Origin: Candidatus Anaerobiospirillum pullistercoris
GTDB taxonomy: Bacteria; Pseudomonadota; Gammaproteobacteria; Enterobacterales; Succinivibrionaceae
Assembly (NCBI GenBank): GCA_019114785.1
Contig: DXEV01000222.1
Span: 1 to 52,084 of the forward strand
Direction of reading: 5' to 3'
Length of the DNA: 52,084 nt
Position 1 is the stretch's first letter. Each line of letters starts with the position of its first letter. The notes under the pieces are model-generated. The model did not search any database. It was not told the origin of the DNA and saw only the letters and a program-made list of their open reading frames with translations. A program made the position numbers and the translations under genes. This document shows, piece after piece, positions 16,911 through 25,981 of this stretch.

Positions 16911-18365
16911 TTGAATATCTTATTTATCTCATCTGAGGTCGCAGACGTTTTCAAAACCGGCGGTTTAGCCGATGTTGCCAAAGCTCTGCCAGGTCAATTA
17001 AAGGCAAACGGCCACAATGTGCGCGTCGTTATGCCTGGCTACACCATCATTAAAGGCTACGAGAACTTTCCAGTCATCGGTCACTCCAGCCTTAATGCTG
17101 GCACCGATCGCCAAATTGACTACTCCATTCGTAAGACCACCATTGGTGATGGACTCGAGGTTTGGCTCTTAGATTGCCCTCGTTACTATGATCGTACTTC
17201 GATCTATGGCGATAACAACCAAGCCTACTGGGACAATGGCGAGCGCTTCGCTTTCTTAGCTGCTGCAGCCTTAGATGCGACCAAAGCCTTAAACTTCAAG
17301 CCTGATATCGTCCACTGCAATGACTGGCACACCGGTTTAACCCCAATGATCCTGCGTATCAAGTATGGTGCCGATCAGTTCTTTGATAAGACCCGCTCCA
17401 TCATCACCGTGCACAATGGCGCTTTCCAAGGTGTGTTTGATCGCGGCCAGATCTATTTAGTCCCAGAGATCTGCAATGTCTACAACGACATGATCTCTCA
17501 AGGCTCTTACATCAACTTCTTAAAGTGCGGCGTCTTCTACGCTGACAAGATCACAGCCGTGTCTCCTGGCTATGCCCAAGAGCTCACCACCTACTTAGGT
17601 GGTCACGGTATGACCATTAACTTCCAGAACCGTGCTGCTGACTTAGTCGGTATTATCAATGGCTGCGATTACAGCGATTGGGATCCAGCTACTGACAAGT
17701 ACCTCAAGATCCAATACGACATCGACACTCTCGAGGAGAAGATCTTAGGTAAGTACCTGCTGCAAAAGGAATTGGGTCTGCCAATGTGTGACGATCCAAT
17801 CTACGGCATGGTGGCTCGTTTAACTGACCAAAAGGGTGTGGGTCTCTTAATCCCAATCTTAGAGCGCTTCTTACGTCACCGCGTACAGATCGTGATTGAG
17901 GGTACTGGTGATCCAAACTTAGCTAAGCAAATGCAGGAGATCGCCGATCGTCACCCAGACAAGATGGTCTTCCGCTCGGTCTATGACAATGCTTTAGCTC
18001 ACCAGATTGAAGCTGCATCTGACTTCTTCCTCATGCCATCGATCTTTGAGCCTTGCGGTCTGAACCAGATGTACTCTCTGGCTTACGGTACTATTCCTAT
18101 CGTCCGTGGCGTGGGTGGTTTACGTGACACTGTTACCAACTACGATGACAACCACCAAGATGGTAACGGCTTCATTTTCTGGGATCCAAATCCAGAAGAG
18201 CTCTTAAGCTGCTTACGTCGTACTCTGATCTTCTACTTAGAGGATCCAGTCGAGATGCAGCGCTTACGTCTCAACGCAATGCGCGTCCGCTTTGGTTGGG
18301 AAGAGTCCTGCAAGAAGTACGAGCAGCTCTACCAAGAGGCTTTAACCAAGCCAAAGTGGTGGTAA
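16911..18365 (+). CDS. glgA: Glycogen synthase (ADP-glucose type)
   Basis: GT5 glycogen synthase, 484 residues, which elongates alpha-1,4-glucan from ADP-glucose. The N-terminal ADP-glucose motif KTGGLADVAKALP is at residues about 15-27. Also visible are HCNDWHTGLTP, TVHNGAFQG, GIINGCDYSDWDPATD, the acceptor-site region ARLTDQKGV, and FLMPSIFEPCGLNQMYSLAYGTIP. The start is TTG at 16911 preceded by AAAGGTGA at good spacing, which gives the family start MNILFISSEV. A 9-bp hairpin lies just after the stop. Confidence 0.96.
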   Translation: MNILFISSEVADVFKTGGLADVAKALPGQLKANGHNVRVVMPGYTIIKGYENFPVIGHSSLNAGTDRQIDYSIRKTTIGDGLEVWLLDCPRYYDRTSIYGDNNQAYWDNGERFAFLAAAALDATKALNFKPDIVHCNDWHTGLTPMILRIKYGADQFFDKTRSIITVHNGAFQGVFDRGQIYLVPEICNVYNDMISQGSYINFLKCGVFYADKITAVSPGYAQELTTYLGGHGMTINFQNRAADLVGIINGCDYSDWDPATDKYLKIQYDIDTLEEKILGKYLLQKELGLPMCDDPIYGMVARLTDQKGVGLLIPILERFLRHRVQIVIEGTGDPNLAKQMQEIADRHPDKMVFRSVYDNALAHQIEAASDFFLMPSIFEPCGLNQMYSLAYGTIPIVRGVGGLRDTVTNYDDNHQDGNGFIFWDPNPEELLSCLRRTLIFYLEDPVEMQRLRLNAMRVRFGWEESCKKYEQLYQEALTKPKWW

Positions 18366-18382
18366 TCCCTGCGTTAAATAGA

Positions 18383-18403
18383 CTACCTTAAGCCTTAAGG
18401 TAG
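18383..18403 (+). terminator. Hairpin after glgA, possible terminator
   Basis: CTACCTTA (18383-18390) / TAAGGTAG (18396-18403) forms a tight stem about 20 bases past the glgA stop. No T-run follows, so it may be a 3' stabilising hairpin rather than a true intrinsic terminator. Confidence 0.4.
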
Positions 18404-18552
18404 GCTCTCCAAGGCCCTAGTTGCGCACCCGCGTGGCTGGGGCCTTGCCGTTTGTGGCGATTCTCTTGTTCCAATTTGGGTGGATCGAAATCTTAGATCT
18501 AAGATGAAGGCAGAAAACGAAAGTATCTTCGTTTTGGAAATAAGGAGTTTGC

Positions 18553-18774
18553 ATGAGACCCACACAAGACCAGCTAGACAAGCTCGGTGAGCTGCTGTAC
18601 CAACAGCCTTCTTTGTCTGCTAAAGAGCTGGCTCAACTGACGGGGATCGACGAGGAAATTGTTAAGCGCTTTCAGCGCTTAACCACGCTAGTGAATATGG
18701 ATTTGAGCCAACTTCCTCCACAAAAGGAGAGCAAGATGAAGAAGAATCGTAACTACTATTGGGGCGAAATTTAA
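18553..18774 (+). CDS. Small hypothetical protein with HTH-like segment
   Basis: A 73-residue protein with a clear ribosome site (AAGGAG, seven bases before the ATG). Residues about 18-43 (SLSAKELAQLTGIDEEIVKR) read like a helix-turn-helix of the type found in small DNA-binding proteins. The tail is basic (KMKKNRNYYWGEI). I do not recognise a family. It lies between glgA and the convergent gltX, with 187 bases separating it from glgA, so co-transcription with glgA is possible. A regulator role is only a guess from the HTH-like pattern. Confidence 0.65.
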   Translation: MRPTQDQLDKLGELLYQQPSLSAKELAQLTGIDEEIVKRFQRLTTLVNMDLSQLPPQKESKMKKNRNYYWGEI

Positions 18775-18856
18775 GGACTTAGCTCAGGTGTAAGCTCACC
18801 GTGCTGCTTACGGTGCCTTGGCCTGTTTGGCCCAATTTTCCAATTTATGCACCTGC

Positions 18857-18883
18857 AAAAAAGCCATGGCAATCACCATGGCT
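18857..18883 (-). terminator. gltX rho-independent terminator
   Basis: On the minus strand the stem AGCCATGG / CCATGGCT (18883-18876 with 18869-18862) runs into six T residues (18862-18857), about 95 bases beyond the gltX stop. Confidence 0.75.
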
Positions 18884-18977
18884 CTTATTAAGCGGCCCAT
18901 GCAAATTCAGCTCACGTTTAAGCTTGAGCTCAAGCGCTTGCTAGGCCGCAAGTCTCGCTATCTTCTGGAGTCAGCTT

Positions 18978-20399
18978 TTAGGCTTTGGCCGAAAAAGCAG
19001 CGATAGCATCGCTAATGCGCTTGAAGGTGCGCTCACGGCCCACCAGCTCCATGGTGTCACCAATGCCTGGAGAGGTTGGAGTGCCAGTCATGGCCAAACG
19101 CAGTGGCTGACCGACCTTACCCATACCGACCTCATGCTGAGCAGCTACCCCCTCTAAGGCCTTATCAATGACCTCTGGCTGCCACTGATCCTCTGGAATG
19201 GCTTGTAACACCTTTAAGCTGTCCTCAAGAATGGCAACCGAGCCTTCCTTGATCCACTTCTTCACACCTGCTGGATCGTAGCCTTGGATATCCTCAAAGT
19301 AGCAACGAGCCTTCTCGGCCATTTCCTTTAAGGTATGGGTACGCTCGCAGTAGTTCTTTACCACTAACTCTAAGTTAGGGCCTGCAACCTTGTCCGTATC
19401 GATACCTAAACGGCCTAAATGCCACTTGAGCTCTTGAGCGACCTCAGCACGAGGCAGAGTCTTCATATAGTGAGCATTGAGCCACTCCAGCTTCTTGGTA
19501 TTGAAGCTCGAAGCCGACTTGTTGATCTGCTCTGGGGTGAAGTAATCGATCATCTCCTGTACGGTGAAGATCTCTTGATCACCATGGCTCCAGCCTAAAC
19601 GCACTAAGTAATTCACTAAGGCCTCTGGCAGATAGCCATCCTCACGATACTGCATCACGCTCACAGCACCATGACGCTTGGACAGCTTGTTACCATCATC
19701 ACCTAAGATCATAGCCACGTGGCCAAACACTGGCTCTTTGGCTCCTAAGGCATGGTAAAGATTGATCTGACGTGGAGTGTTATTGACGTGGTCATCACCA
19801 CGGATCACGTGAGTGATACCCATATCGTAGTCATCTACAACCACACAGAAGTTGTAGGTTGGAGTGCCATCGGAGCGCTGAATAATGAAATCGTCCAGCT
19901 CGCTGTTTTGGAACTCGATGTGACCCTTGACCATATCATCAAAGGCAACCACACCGGTGTCAGGGTTTCTAAAGCGCACCACATATGGCTCATCTGGGCT
20001 GTGCTCGGAGTGATCATCACGGCAGTGGCCATCATAACGAGGCTTTAAGCCCTTGGCCTTTTGCTCTTCACGCACTTGATCTAAGCGCTCCTTAGAACAG
20101 TAGCACTTGTAAGCCTTGCCTTCTTTGATCAGCTGATCAATCACTTCCTTGTAGCGATCAAAACGCTTGGTCTGGTAGTAAGGGCCCTCATCCCAGTTTA
20201 AGTGCAGCCACTCCATCGACTCTAAGATAGCGTCAATAGCAGGCTGAGTTGAGCGCTCACGATCGGTATCTTCGATACGTAAGACAAAAGTACCACCGCA
20301 GTGACGGGCATATAACCACGAGAACAGAGCGGTTCTCGCACCGCCCACATGCAAGTAACCAGTTGGTGATGGGGCAAAACGAGTCTTGACCTTTTCCAT
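18978..20399 (-). CDS. gltX: Glutamyl-tRNA synthetase
   Basis: Class I aminoacyl-tRNA synthetase charging tRNA-Glu. The HIGH-type motif is in [19 protein letters not shown], followed by [10 protein letters not shown], with the KMSKS-type motif KLSKRHGA near residue 240. A proteobacterial-length C-terminal anticodon-binding domain completes it. The frame opens at a TTG at 20405, but the ATG at 20399 gives the family start [14 protein letters not shown] (473 residues) and is preferred. GAGGTAA lies upstream. The gene is monocistronic with its own terminator. Confidence 0.96.
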   Translation of the reverse strand: MEKVKTRFAPSPTGYLHVGGARTALFSWLYARHCGGTFVLRIEDTDRERSTQPAIDAILESMEWLHLNWDEGPYYQTKRFDRYKEVIDQLIKEGKAYKCYCSKERLDQVREEQKAKGLKPRYDGHCRDDHSEHSPDEPYVVRFRNPDTGVVAFDDMVKGHIEFQNSELDDFIIQRSDGTPTYNFCVVVDDYDMGITHVIRGDDHVNNTPRQINLYHALGAKEPVFGHVAMILGDDGNKLSKRHGAVSVMQYREDGYLPEALVNYLVRLGWSHGDQEIFTVQEMIDYFTPEQINKSASSFNTKKLEWLNAHYMKTLPRAEVAQELKWHLGRLGIDTDKVAGPNLELVVKNYCERTHTLKEMAEKARCYFEDIQGYDPAGVKKWIKEGSVAILEDSLKVLQAIPEDQWQPEVIDKALEGVAAQHEVGMGKVGQPLRLAMTGTPTSPGIGDTMELVGRERTFKRISDAIAAFSAKA

Positions 20400-21225
20400 T
20401 AGCAAAACTTACCTCAAAGTAAAGGATGACGCGCTTGCAGCCTCCGCCACCAGCGCTCTGTACCCCCACTTGATTAGCCACAAGAAGGCCCAAAGAAGCA
20501 AGCAGGAGTCGCCATTAAGTGGGCTATTTTAACACCCACGGGCTATTTTTGCTTGTTTGCTAAGACCTCATCCCTTTCCCCTGCTGACCTCCCTTCCCGT
20601 TTACCCTTCAAGCGACACCTACTCACTACCACTGTCGCCACCATGGCCACCGTAACCGCCGCCATGGCAACCGCCATGACTGCGGCTAAGGCAGCCGCCA
20701 TAACCGCATCCTAGGCGCAACCAGCAGAGCCTGTTCCTGTAGCGGCAACAGCCCCATGGCCACACCGTAGCAACAGTCTCAGCTGTGCAACTGGGGCTAT
20801 GCCCTCCCCAAACTGCTGGATTCTGCCTTTAGCCGCTCAAAACGACCAAGCCCCATAAAATCCTCAAATGAGGCGCAAGCGTTTGCACCAAAAAAGCGTG
20901 CACCATATCAAAAAATCAGCAAAAGCCTTACGTGTTAATGAGAGCTTGCGCTCAATTTCATACTTTGTTACCGCCAAGCACTTTTCATATGGCTACAATT
21001 ACACTTGCGGAAAACGTTTGCATGGCAGCTCTCGCGCTGCTTTGCCAATGATTTGTCGCTGTTGCTGTATTGTTCCCCTGCTGTGCTTAGGTTTTAGGCT
21101 TAAGGGCTAATACGACCCCTAAAGCGCCCTCCTCTTCTTTAGTGCGCGGACGGTTAGGAGTTAGGGCTTAAGCCTGTGATTTATGCAGCCGAGGACAGGT
21201 GTGTGATTGTTGTAGGAGATGCCTC
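20400..21225. other. Spacer between gltX and cstA with degenerate GCC-rich repeat
   Basis: No supportable gene in about 825 bases. The stretch 20637-20708 is a three/six-base periodic tract of GCC, ACC, ATG, GCA-type units (GCCACC ATGGCC ACCGTA ACCGCC and so on). It resembles the hexamer tract upstream of the AraC-type gene at 46.5 kb. The cstA ribosome site TAGGAGA lies at its right edge. No promoter was confidently recognised. Confidence 0.5.
20637..20708. repeat. Degenerate GCC/ATG/ACC hexamer-like tract
   Basis: About 72 bases with period-3 and loose period-6 structure (GCCATG, GCAACC, GCCATG, ACTGCG, GCTAAG, GCAGCC, GCCATA). It is non-coding in context and similar in style to the tract at 46551-46628. 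Confidence 0.5.
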
Positions 21226-22668
21226 ATGCCTCGCTACATGTGGTTTATCATTGCCACGCTAGCCCTGATTGTGGGCTACATCATTTATGGCAAAGTCGTC
21301 GAAAAGATCTTTGTCATTGATCCAAATCGTAAGACCCCAGCTATTACCAAATATGACGGTGTGGACTATTTGACCATGCCTAAGTGGAAGCTGTGGTTAA
21401 TTCAGCTGCTGAATATCGCCGGTGTCGGCCCTGTGTTCGGCCCTATCATGGGTGCCCTCTATGGCCCTCAAGCTCTGCTCTGGGTGGTTTTCGGCTCTAT
21501 CTTTGCTGGTGCTGTGCACGACTACTTCTCCGGCATGATGTCCGTGCGTTATGGTGGTGCTAACGTTCCAGAGATTGTTGGTTACAACTTAGGTAAGATC
21601 GCCAAGCAAATCATGCGTGTGTTTGCCGTGCTTTTACTGCTCTTAGTCGGTGTGGTATTCGCTACCTCCCCTGCTAACCTGTTAGCCAAGCTCACTCCAG
21701 AATCCTTAGACTTCCTCTTCTGGCTGGCAGTGATCTTCATCTACTACTTCCTAGCCACCCTGATTCCAATCGACAAGCTGATTGGTCGCATCTACCCATT
21801 CTTCGGTGCTCTGCTCATCATCATGGCTGTCGGTATGACCGTATCCATGTTCGTCGAGATGCCAGAGAACTTCTACGCTTGGGCTGAGTGGGGTGTTAAC
21901 CCTCATCCACATGATCTGCCATTATGGCCTCTGATGTTCATCACCATTGCTTGCGGTGCTCTGTCTGGCTTCCACGCCACTCAATCCCCTCTGATGGCTC
22001 GCTGCATGTCAAATGAAAAGGAAGGCCGTAGCGTGTTCTACGGTGGCATGATCGCCGAAGGTTTCATTGGTCTGGTATGGGTCACTGTTGGTATGACCTT
22101 CTATCCAGATCCTGCTTCCTTAAGTGCTTCGATCGATGCTGGTACTGCCTCTAACGTGGTTTATGAGTCCTCCATCGCCTTAATGGGCAACTTTGGTGGT
22201 TTACTGGCCATCTTAGGTGTGATTGTGCTGCCAGTCACCTCTGGTGATACCGCCTTCCGTGCTGCTCGTATCACCATTGCTGATATTCTGCACTTAGACC
22301 AAAAGGCTCCAGTCAAGCGCTTATACATTGCTATCCCAGTATTCGCTATTGGTATTGCTCTGTCGTTCATCGACTTCAACATCATTTGGCGTTACTTCGG
22401 TTGGTCGAACCAGACCTTAGCAGCCATCATGCTGTGGGCAGCTGCTGCTTACCTCTATCGTCGTGATAAGCTCCACTATGTCTGCTCGATCCCAGCAACC
22501 TTTATTTCCGCTGCCTGCGTCACCTACATCCTCTACGAGCCTAACATGGGCTTTGGTATGGACATCTTCATTTCGCAGATCATCGGTGTGGTTGTAGCCG
22601 CTGCTCTGTTCGTATGGTTCATCATGGCAGGCAAGAAAGAAGTTGCCGGTGCACCAACTGATTGCTAA
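21226..22668 (+). CDS. cstA: Carbon starvation protein CstA family (pyruvate/peptide transporter)
   Basis: A 480-residue inner-membrane protein with about a dozen hydrophobic segments. CstA-family marks include IIYGKVVEKIFVIDPNRKTPA, GPVFGPIMGALYGPQALLWVV, GAVHDYFSGMMSVRYGGANVPE, ATQSPLMARCMSNEKEGR and PVTSGDTAFRAARITIAD. E. coli members (CstA, BtsT) take up pyruvate and possibly peptides; this one belongs to the shorter type. The longest frame starts at 21199, but the ATG at 21226 has AGGAGA seven bases before it and begins with a membrane segment. No peroxide- or small DUF466-type partner gene follows. A strong terminator follows. Confidence 0.93.
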   Translation: MPRYMWFIIATLALIVGYIIYGKVVEKIFVIDPNRKTPAITKYDGVDYLTMPKWKLWLIQLLNIAGVGPVFGPIMGALYGPQALLWVVFGSIFAGAVHDYFSGMMSVRYGGANVPEIVGYNLGKIAKQIMRVFAVLLLLLVGVVFATSPANLLAKLTPESLDFLFWLAVIFIYYFLATLIPIDKLIGRIYPFFGALLIIMAVGMTVSMFVEMPENFYAWAEWGVNPHPHDLPLWPLMFITIACGALSGFHATQSPLMARCMSNEKEGRSVFYGGMIAEGFIGLVWVTVGMTFYPDPASLSASIDAGTASNVVYESSIALMGNFGGLLAILGVIVLPVTSGDTAFRAARITIADILHLDQKAPVKRLYIAIPVFAIGIALSFIDFNIIWRYFGWSNQTLAAIMLWAAAAYLYRRDKLHYVCSIPATFISAACVTYILYEPNMGFGMDIFISQIIGVVVAAALFVWFIMAGKKEVAGAPTDC

Positions 22669-22733
22669 AAGCGACAGTCTAAAGAATCCGTTATCTAGGA
22701 AATAGTCCTCAGGCTTTGCGGGACATTTCCACC

Positions 22734-22766
22734 AAAAAGGCCGCATCACAACATGTGGCCTTTTTT
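22734..22766 (+). terminator. cstA terminator
   Basis: AAAAAGGCCGCA (22734-22745) pairs with TGTGGCC plus T-run (22754-22766), a roughly 12-bp stem with one G:T pair, about 65 bases after the stop. Confidence 0.85.
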
Positions 22767-23218
22767 ATTGCCACAAGCCCAAAGCTTCTCCAGCCCCTAT
22801 CCCTTAGTAAGCTCGAGATCCCAGCGCCCGCCCCCAAATAGTCAATCTGCCCCAACTTTGCCCTACCAGCTTCCCATCCCAACCCCATTGCCGTATAAAC
22901 AGCCTACGCAGGAAAATTGTTCGCAAAAATTTGCCACACCGCACTAAAAATTTATGGCTCTTAGGCTATATTGAGGAGAACGTTGTTATTGCGCGCATCT
23001 TGGCTCCAAACACCTTGTGCTGATAGCAGCAGCCATCAAGATGTGGGGAGTTGCGCCTCAAAAACGTTACCGATAACTTTTTCTTAAGAACCGTGCGTGG
23101 GCCTTACCCACTGCACCCCAATAGGAGCTAGCCGTACAGAGCCTCAACCCCTGTGCATGGATGAGACTATCGTCACCGAACACTAAGGCCACGGGATCTA
23201 ATACGGCAGATTACATCT
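22767..23218. other. Spacer between cstA and ptsI
   Basis: About 450 bases without a recognisable gene. The final 60 bases before the ptsI start lack a clear ribosome site. A candidate -10 TATATT is at 22967-22972 without a good -35. Confidence 0.45.
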
Positions 23219-25768
23219 GTGAGCGAACACCAAGAAACCCCTACTGCGCTCTCTCCAGAGAGTACCAGCACCTCCACCAACACGGCTGCCGCCCCTGCTC
23301 CTACGCTAGACTCCGCTACTTTAAGTAGTACCCCAGCGTTAGAGGAAGCAGAAAATTCAAGTGCTGCCACTAACCTTACAAATAACTCTACCAACACCAG
23401 CGCTAGTGCTAGTGCTAGTGCTGCAAGCACTAGTGCTGCTACCACCACTACTCTGACGGGAGCCACCACTACAGATCCTAGTGCCAGCACCATGGGCCCT
23501 AGTGCTAATGATGAGCTCCATAGCCTGCAACCAGAATCCTCGCCAAATACCATAAGCTCAGGTGAGCTTAATGACAGCGAACAAGCTGCACTGCTCGAAG
23601 CTGCAACCCAAGCGCAAAACGCCGCTGATGCTGCGGCTAAAGCTGCAGACGAGGCGCAACTTGCTGCCACCCGTGCGGCGGCCGCTGCTGCCTTAGCCAG
23701 CAATGCACTTGAGGATTACAACCTCGTAAATGTGGATGAGCCGTTAAATCTCAAAGCCAGCACCGATTACCGCAACGCCGCTACTGCTGCCGCTACCACT
23801 GCCACTACTGTAGCAGCAGAGCTCACGTCCGATCGCGCCGCAACTGAAGAGCATGGTGATCTGCTAGAAGCTAGCGCCGCTGCAGCCGCTGCCGCTGCCC
23901 TTTCTCAGAACCCTCAAGATGAAGCCGTGATTAGTGCTGCCCAAGGTTCTAAGGATGCAGCTAACTCTGGGGATGCAGAAGAAGATAGCTATGCAGCTGA
24001 CTTTGCTATCAGTGGCCTTGATTACAGCACGGACGATCAACCTCATTTTTCTCCTGACAAACCGGACACAGAGCCTTTAAGCTTTATGCCGGATCACAAT
24101 CTGCCTTTTGAAGACGAGGAACAAGAAGAGCACCTCGTGCTCCACGGCAATCCTGCAAGCCGTGGTATTGCTGTGGGCAGGATCTCTTTCCTGCAACGCA
24201 GTGCCCCACCTTCCTCTAAGCGTCATGTAGATGATGTAGAGCAAGAGATCCAACGCTTTGAAAAAGCACGCAATGAGGCCATTGCCCAATTAGGTTCGCT
24301 CTACGAAATGACGGTGGAAAAGCTCGGTGACCAAAACGCCGTAGTTTTCCAAATTCACCAAATGATGCTCGATGATCCTGAGTATGTGGACGCCATTGAG
24401 AGCACCATTCGTGATGAGCAAGTCAACGCCGAATATGCAGTCGATGTCACCGGTCAACGCTTTGCCGACATGTTCAGCAAAATGGACAACGACTACATGC
24501 AAGGTCGTGCCGCTGATGTGCAGGATGTGTCTCACCGTCTCTGTGATGTCTTAAACCACAATGCTGGTATCAAAAGCCATCACAGTCTGATCAAGGCCAA
24601 TGAGCCAATCATCCTAGCCACAGATGATCTGGCCCCATCTGAGACTGTGCAGCTGGATCAAGATCTGGTCAAAGGTATCCTGACCTCTGAAGGATCTTCA
24701 CGCTCCCACACCGTGATCTTTGCCCGTACCTTAGGTCTACCAGCCGTGATCAACATTGGTCACCACCTGAACCCTGAGCTTGAGGGCAAACTGGCTATCA
24801 TTGACGGTGGAGCCGGAATCGTTATTATCGATCCTGACGAGAAGACACTGTCTATTTATGCTGAGCGTAAACGCACCGAAGATGCCTTGCGTGCCCGCTT
24901 GGAGCAATTCCGAGGTAAAGAAACTCGCACCTTAAGCGGCCGTCGCATCATGCTTTATGCTAATATCGGCGCGGTTTCTGATCTCGATTTAGTGAAGACT
25001 TCGGATGCAGAGGGTATTGGCCTCTTCCGCTCCGAATACATTTACCTCTCTTCATCGGATTTCCCTAGTGAAGAGACCCAATTCAATATTTACAAAGAAA
25101 CTTTAGCTGCGATGGACGGCAAAAAGGTAGTGATCCGCACCCTCGATATCGGTGCAGATAAGACTGCCGACTACTTCATGCTCAAACCTGAGGAAAATCC
25201 AGCCATGGGTATGCGAGCTGTACGTATTTGCCTGTCACGCCCAGAGATCTTTAAAACTCAATTACGTGCGTTATATCGAGCCTCGGTGTACGGCACTTTG
25301 GCCATCATGTTTCCAATGATCTCCTCGGTCGAGGAAGTCAAAGAGTGCCTACGTATATGCAAAGAAGTTCAAGATGAACTCACTAACGAGGGCAAGCCTT
25401 TTTCTGATCAAGTGGAATTAGGCATTATGATCGAGACCCCAGCATCGGCTATTATTTCAGATCTCTTAGCCGAATATGTGGACTTCTTCTCCATCGGTAC
25501 TAACGATCTAACCCAGTTTACCCTTGCCGTCGACCGTCAAAATGCAGAGGTTGGACGTTTCCTTAACCCATATCACCGTGCCGTGATCCGTCTCATAGAG
25601 ATGACCGTCAACAATGCTCATAAAAATGGCATTTGGGTAGGAGTATGTGGTGAGCTGGCAGCTGATGAAGGCTTTACACACGAATTGATCCGTATTGGCG
25701 TAGATGAGATCTCGGTGGTGCCATCTTCGATCTTAATGTTACGCGCTAGGATCTCCACCTTGGGCTAA
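23219..25768 (+). CDS. ptsI: PTS enzyme I (PEP-protein phosphotransferase) with 300-residue N-terminal extension
   Basis: Enzyme I takes phosphate from PEP and passes it to HPr, driving PTS sugar uptake. The conserved protein begins near residue 305 (HGNPASRGIAVGRISF). The phospho-histidine is His497 in SSRSHTVIFARTLGLPAV. The PEP domain has LFRSEYIYL, RTLDIGADK, GIMIETPASA, FFSIGTNDLTQF and catalytic Cys810 in GVCGELAAD. Residues 1-304 are Ala/Ser/Thr/Asn-rich low complexity turning acidic near the end, absent from ordinary 575-residue EI. The start is GTG at 23219 with no good ribosome site. The frame opens at 23165 and internal starts are possible, so true N-terminus is uncertain. No ptsH or crr is adjacent. 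Confidence 0.9.
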   Translation: MSEHQETPTALSPESTSTSTNTAAAPAPTLDSATLSSTPALEEAENSSAATNLTNNSTNTSASASASAASTSAATTTTLTGATTTDPSASTMGPSANDELHSLQPESSPNTISSGELNDSEQAALLEAATQAQNAADAAAKAADEAQLAATRAAAAAALASNALEDYNLVNVDEPLNLKASTDYRNAATAAATTATTVAAELTSDRAATEEHGDLLEASAAAAAAAALSQNPQDEAVISAAQGSKDAANSGDAEEDSYAADFAISGLDYSTDDQPHFSPDKPDTEPLSFMPDHNLPFEDEEQEEHLVLHGNPASRGIAVGRISFLQRSAPPSSKRHVDDVEQEIQRFEKARNEAIAQLGSLYEMTVEKLGDQNAVVFQIHQMMLDDPEYVDAIESTIRDEQVNAEYAVDVTGQRFADMFSKMDNDYMQGRAADVQDVSHRLCDVLNHNAGIKSHHSLIKANEPIILATDDLAPSETVQLDQDLVKGILTSEGSSRSHTVIFARTLGLPAVINIGHHLNPELEGKLAIIDGGAGIVIIDPDEKTLSIYAERKRTEDALRARLEQFRGKETRTLSGRRIMLYANIGAVSDLDLVKTSDAEGIGLFRSEYIYLSSSDFPSEETQFNIYKETLAAMDGKKVVIRTLDIGADKTADYFMLKPEENPAMGMRAVRICLSRPEIFKTQLRALYRASVYGTLAIMFPMISSVEEVKECLRICKEVQDELTNEGKPFSDQVELGIMIETPASAIISDLLAEYVDFFSIGTNDLTQFTLAVDRQNAEVGRFLNPYHRAVIRLIEMTVNNAHKNGIWVGVCGELAADEGFTHELIRIGVDEISVVPSSILMLRARISTLG

Positions 25769-25981
25769 TCCCACCGCCCCTGCATGAGTCCTTCTCTCAG
25801 GGCCTTCTAGGCCAAAAGAGAACGACCGCAGGCAGCCGTCATGTGACTGCTGTCAGATGGCAGCTTGCAGCTGCTAACAGCTGCCAATAGCTGTCAGCTG
25901 AGAGCTATCAGCTGACAAGCATCAGCTTAGACAGCAACGCACATGACTGCTGGCTAGTTTTGTTTTTGAGGACGAATTTTT
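25769..25981. repeat. CAGCTG-rich inverted repeats upstream of the kinase gene
   Basis: The spacer contains GGCAGCT/AGCTGCC around 25858-25885. It also has a perfect 10-bp hairpin TGTCAGCTGA (25892-25901), loop GAGCTA, TCAGCTGACA (25908-25917). There is no T-run, so it looks more like an operator or an mRNA structure than an intrinsic terminator. The kinase ribosome site GAGGA is at 25967-25971. Confidence 0.6.

Noticed and set aside
23173-23703. Minus-strand 176-residue Ala/Ser/Val frame
   Set aside because: Shadow of the low-complexity 5' part of ptsI; no start signal, and the plus-strand frame continues into a clear enzyme.
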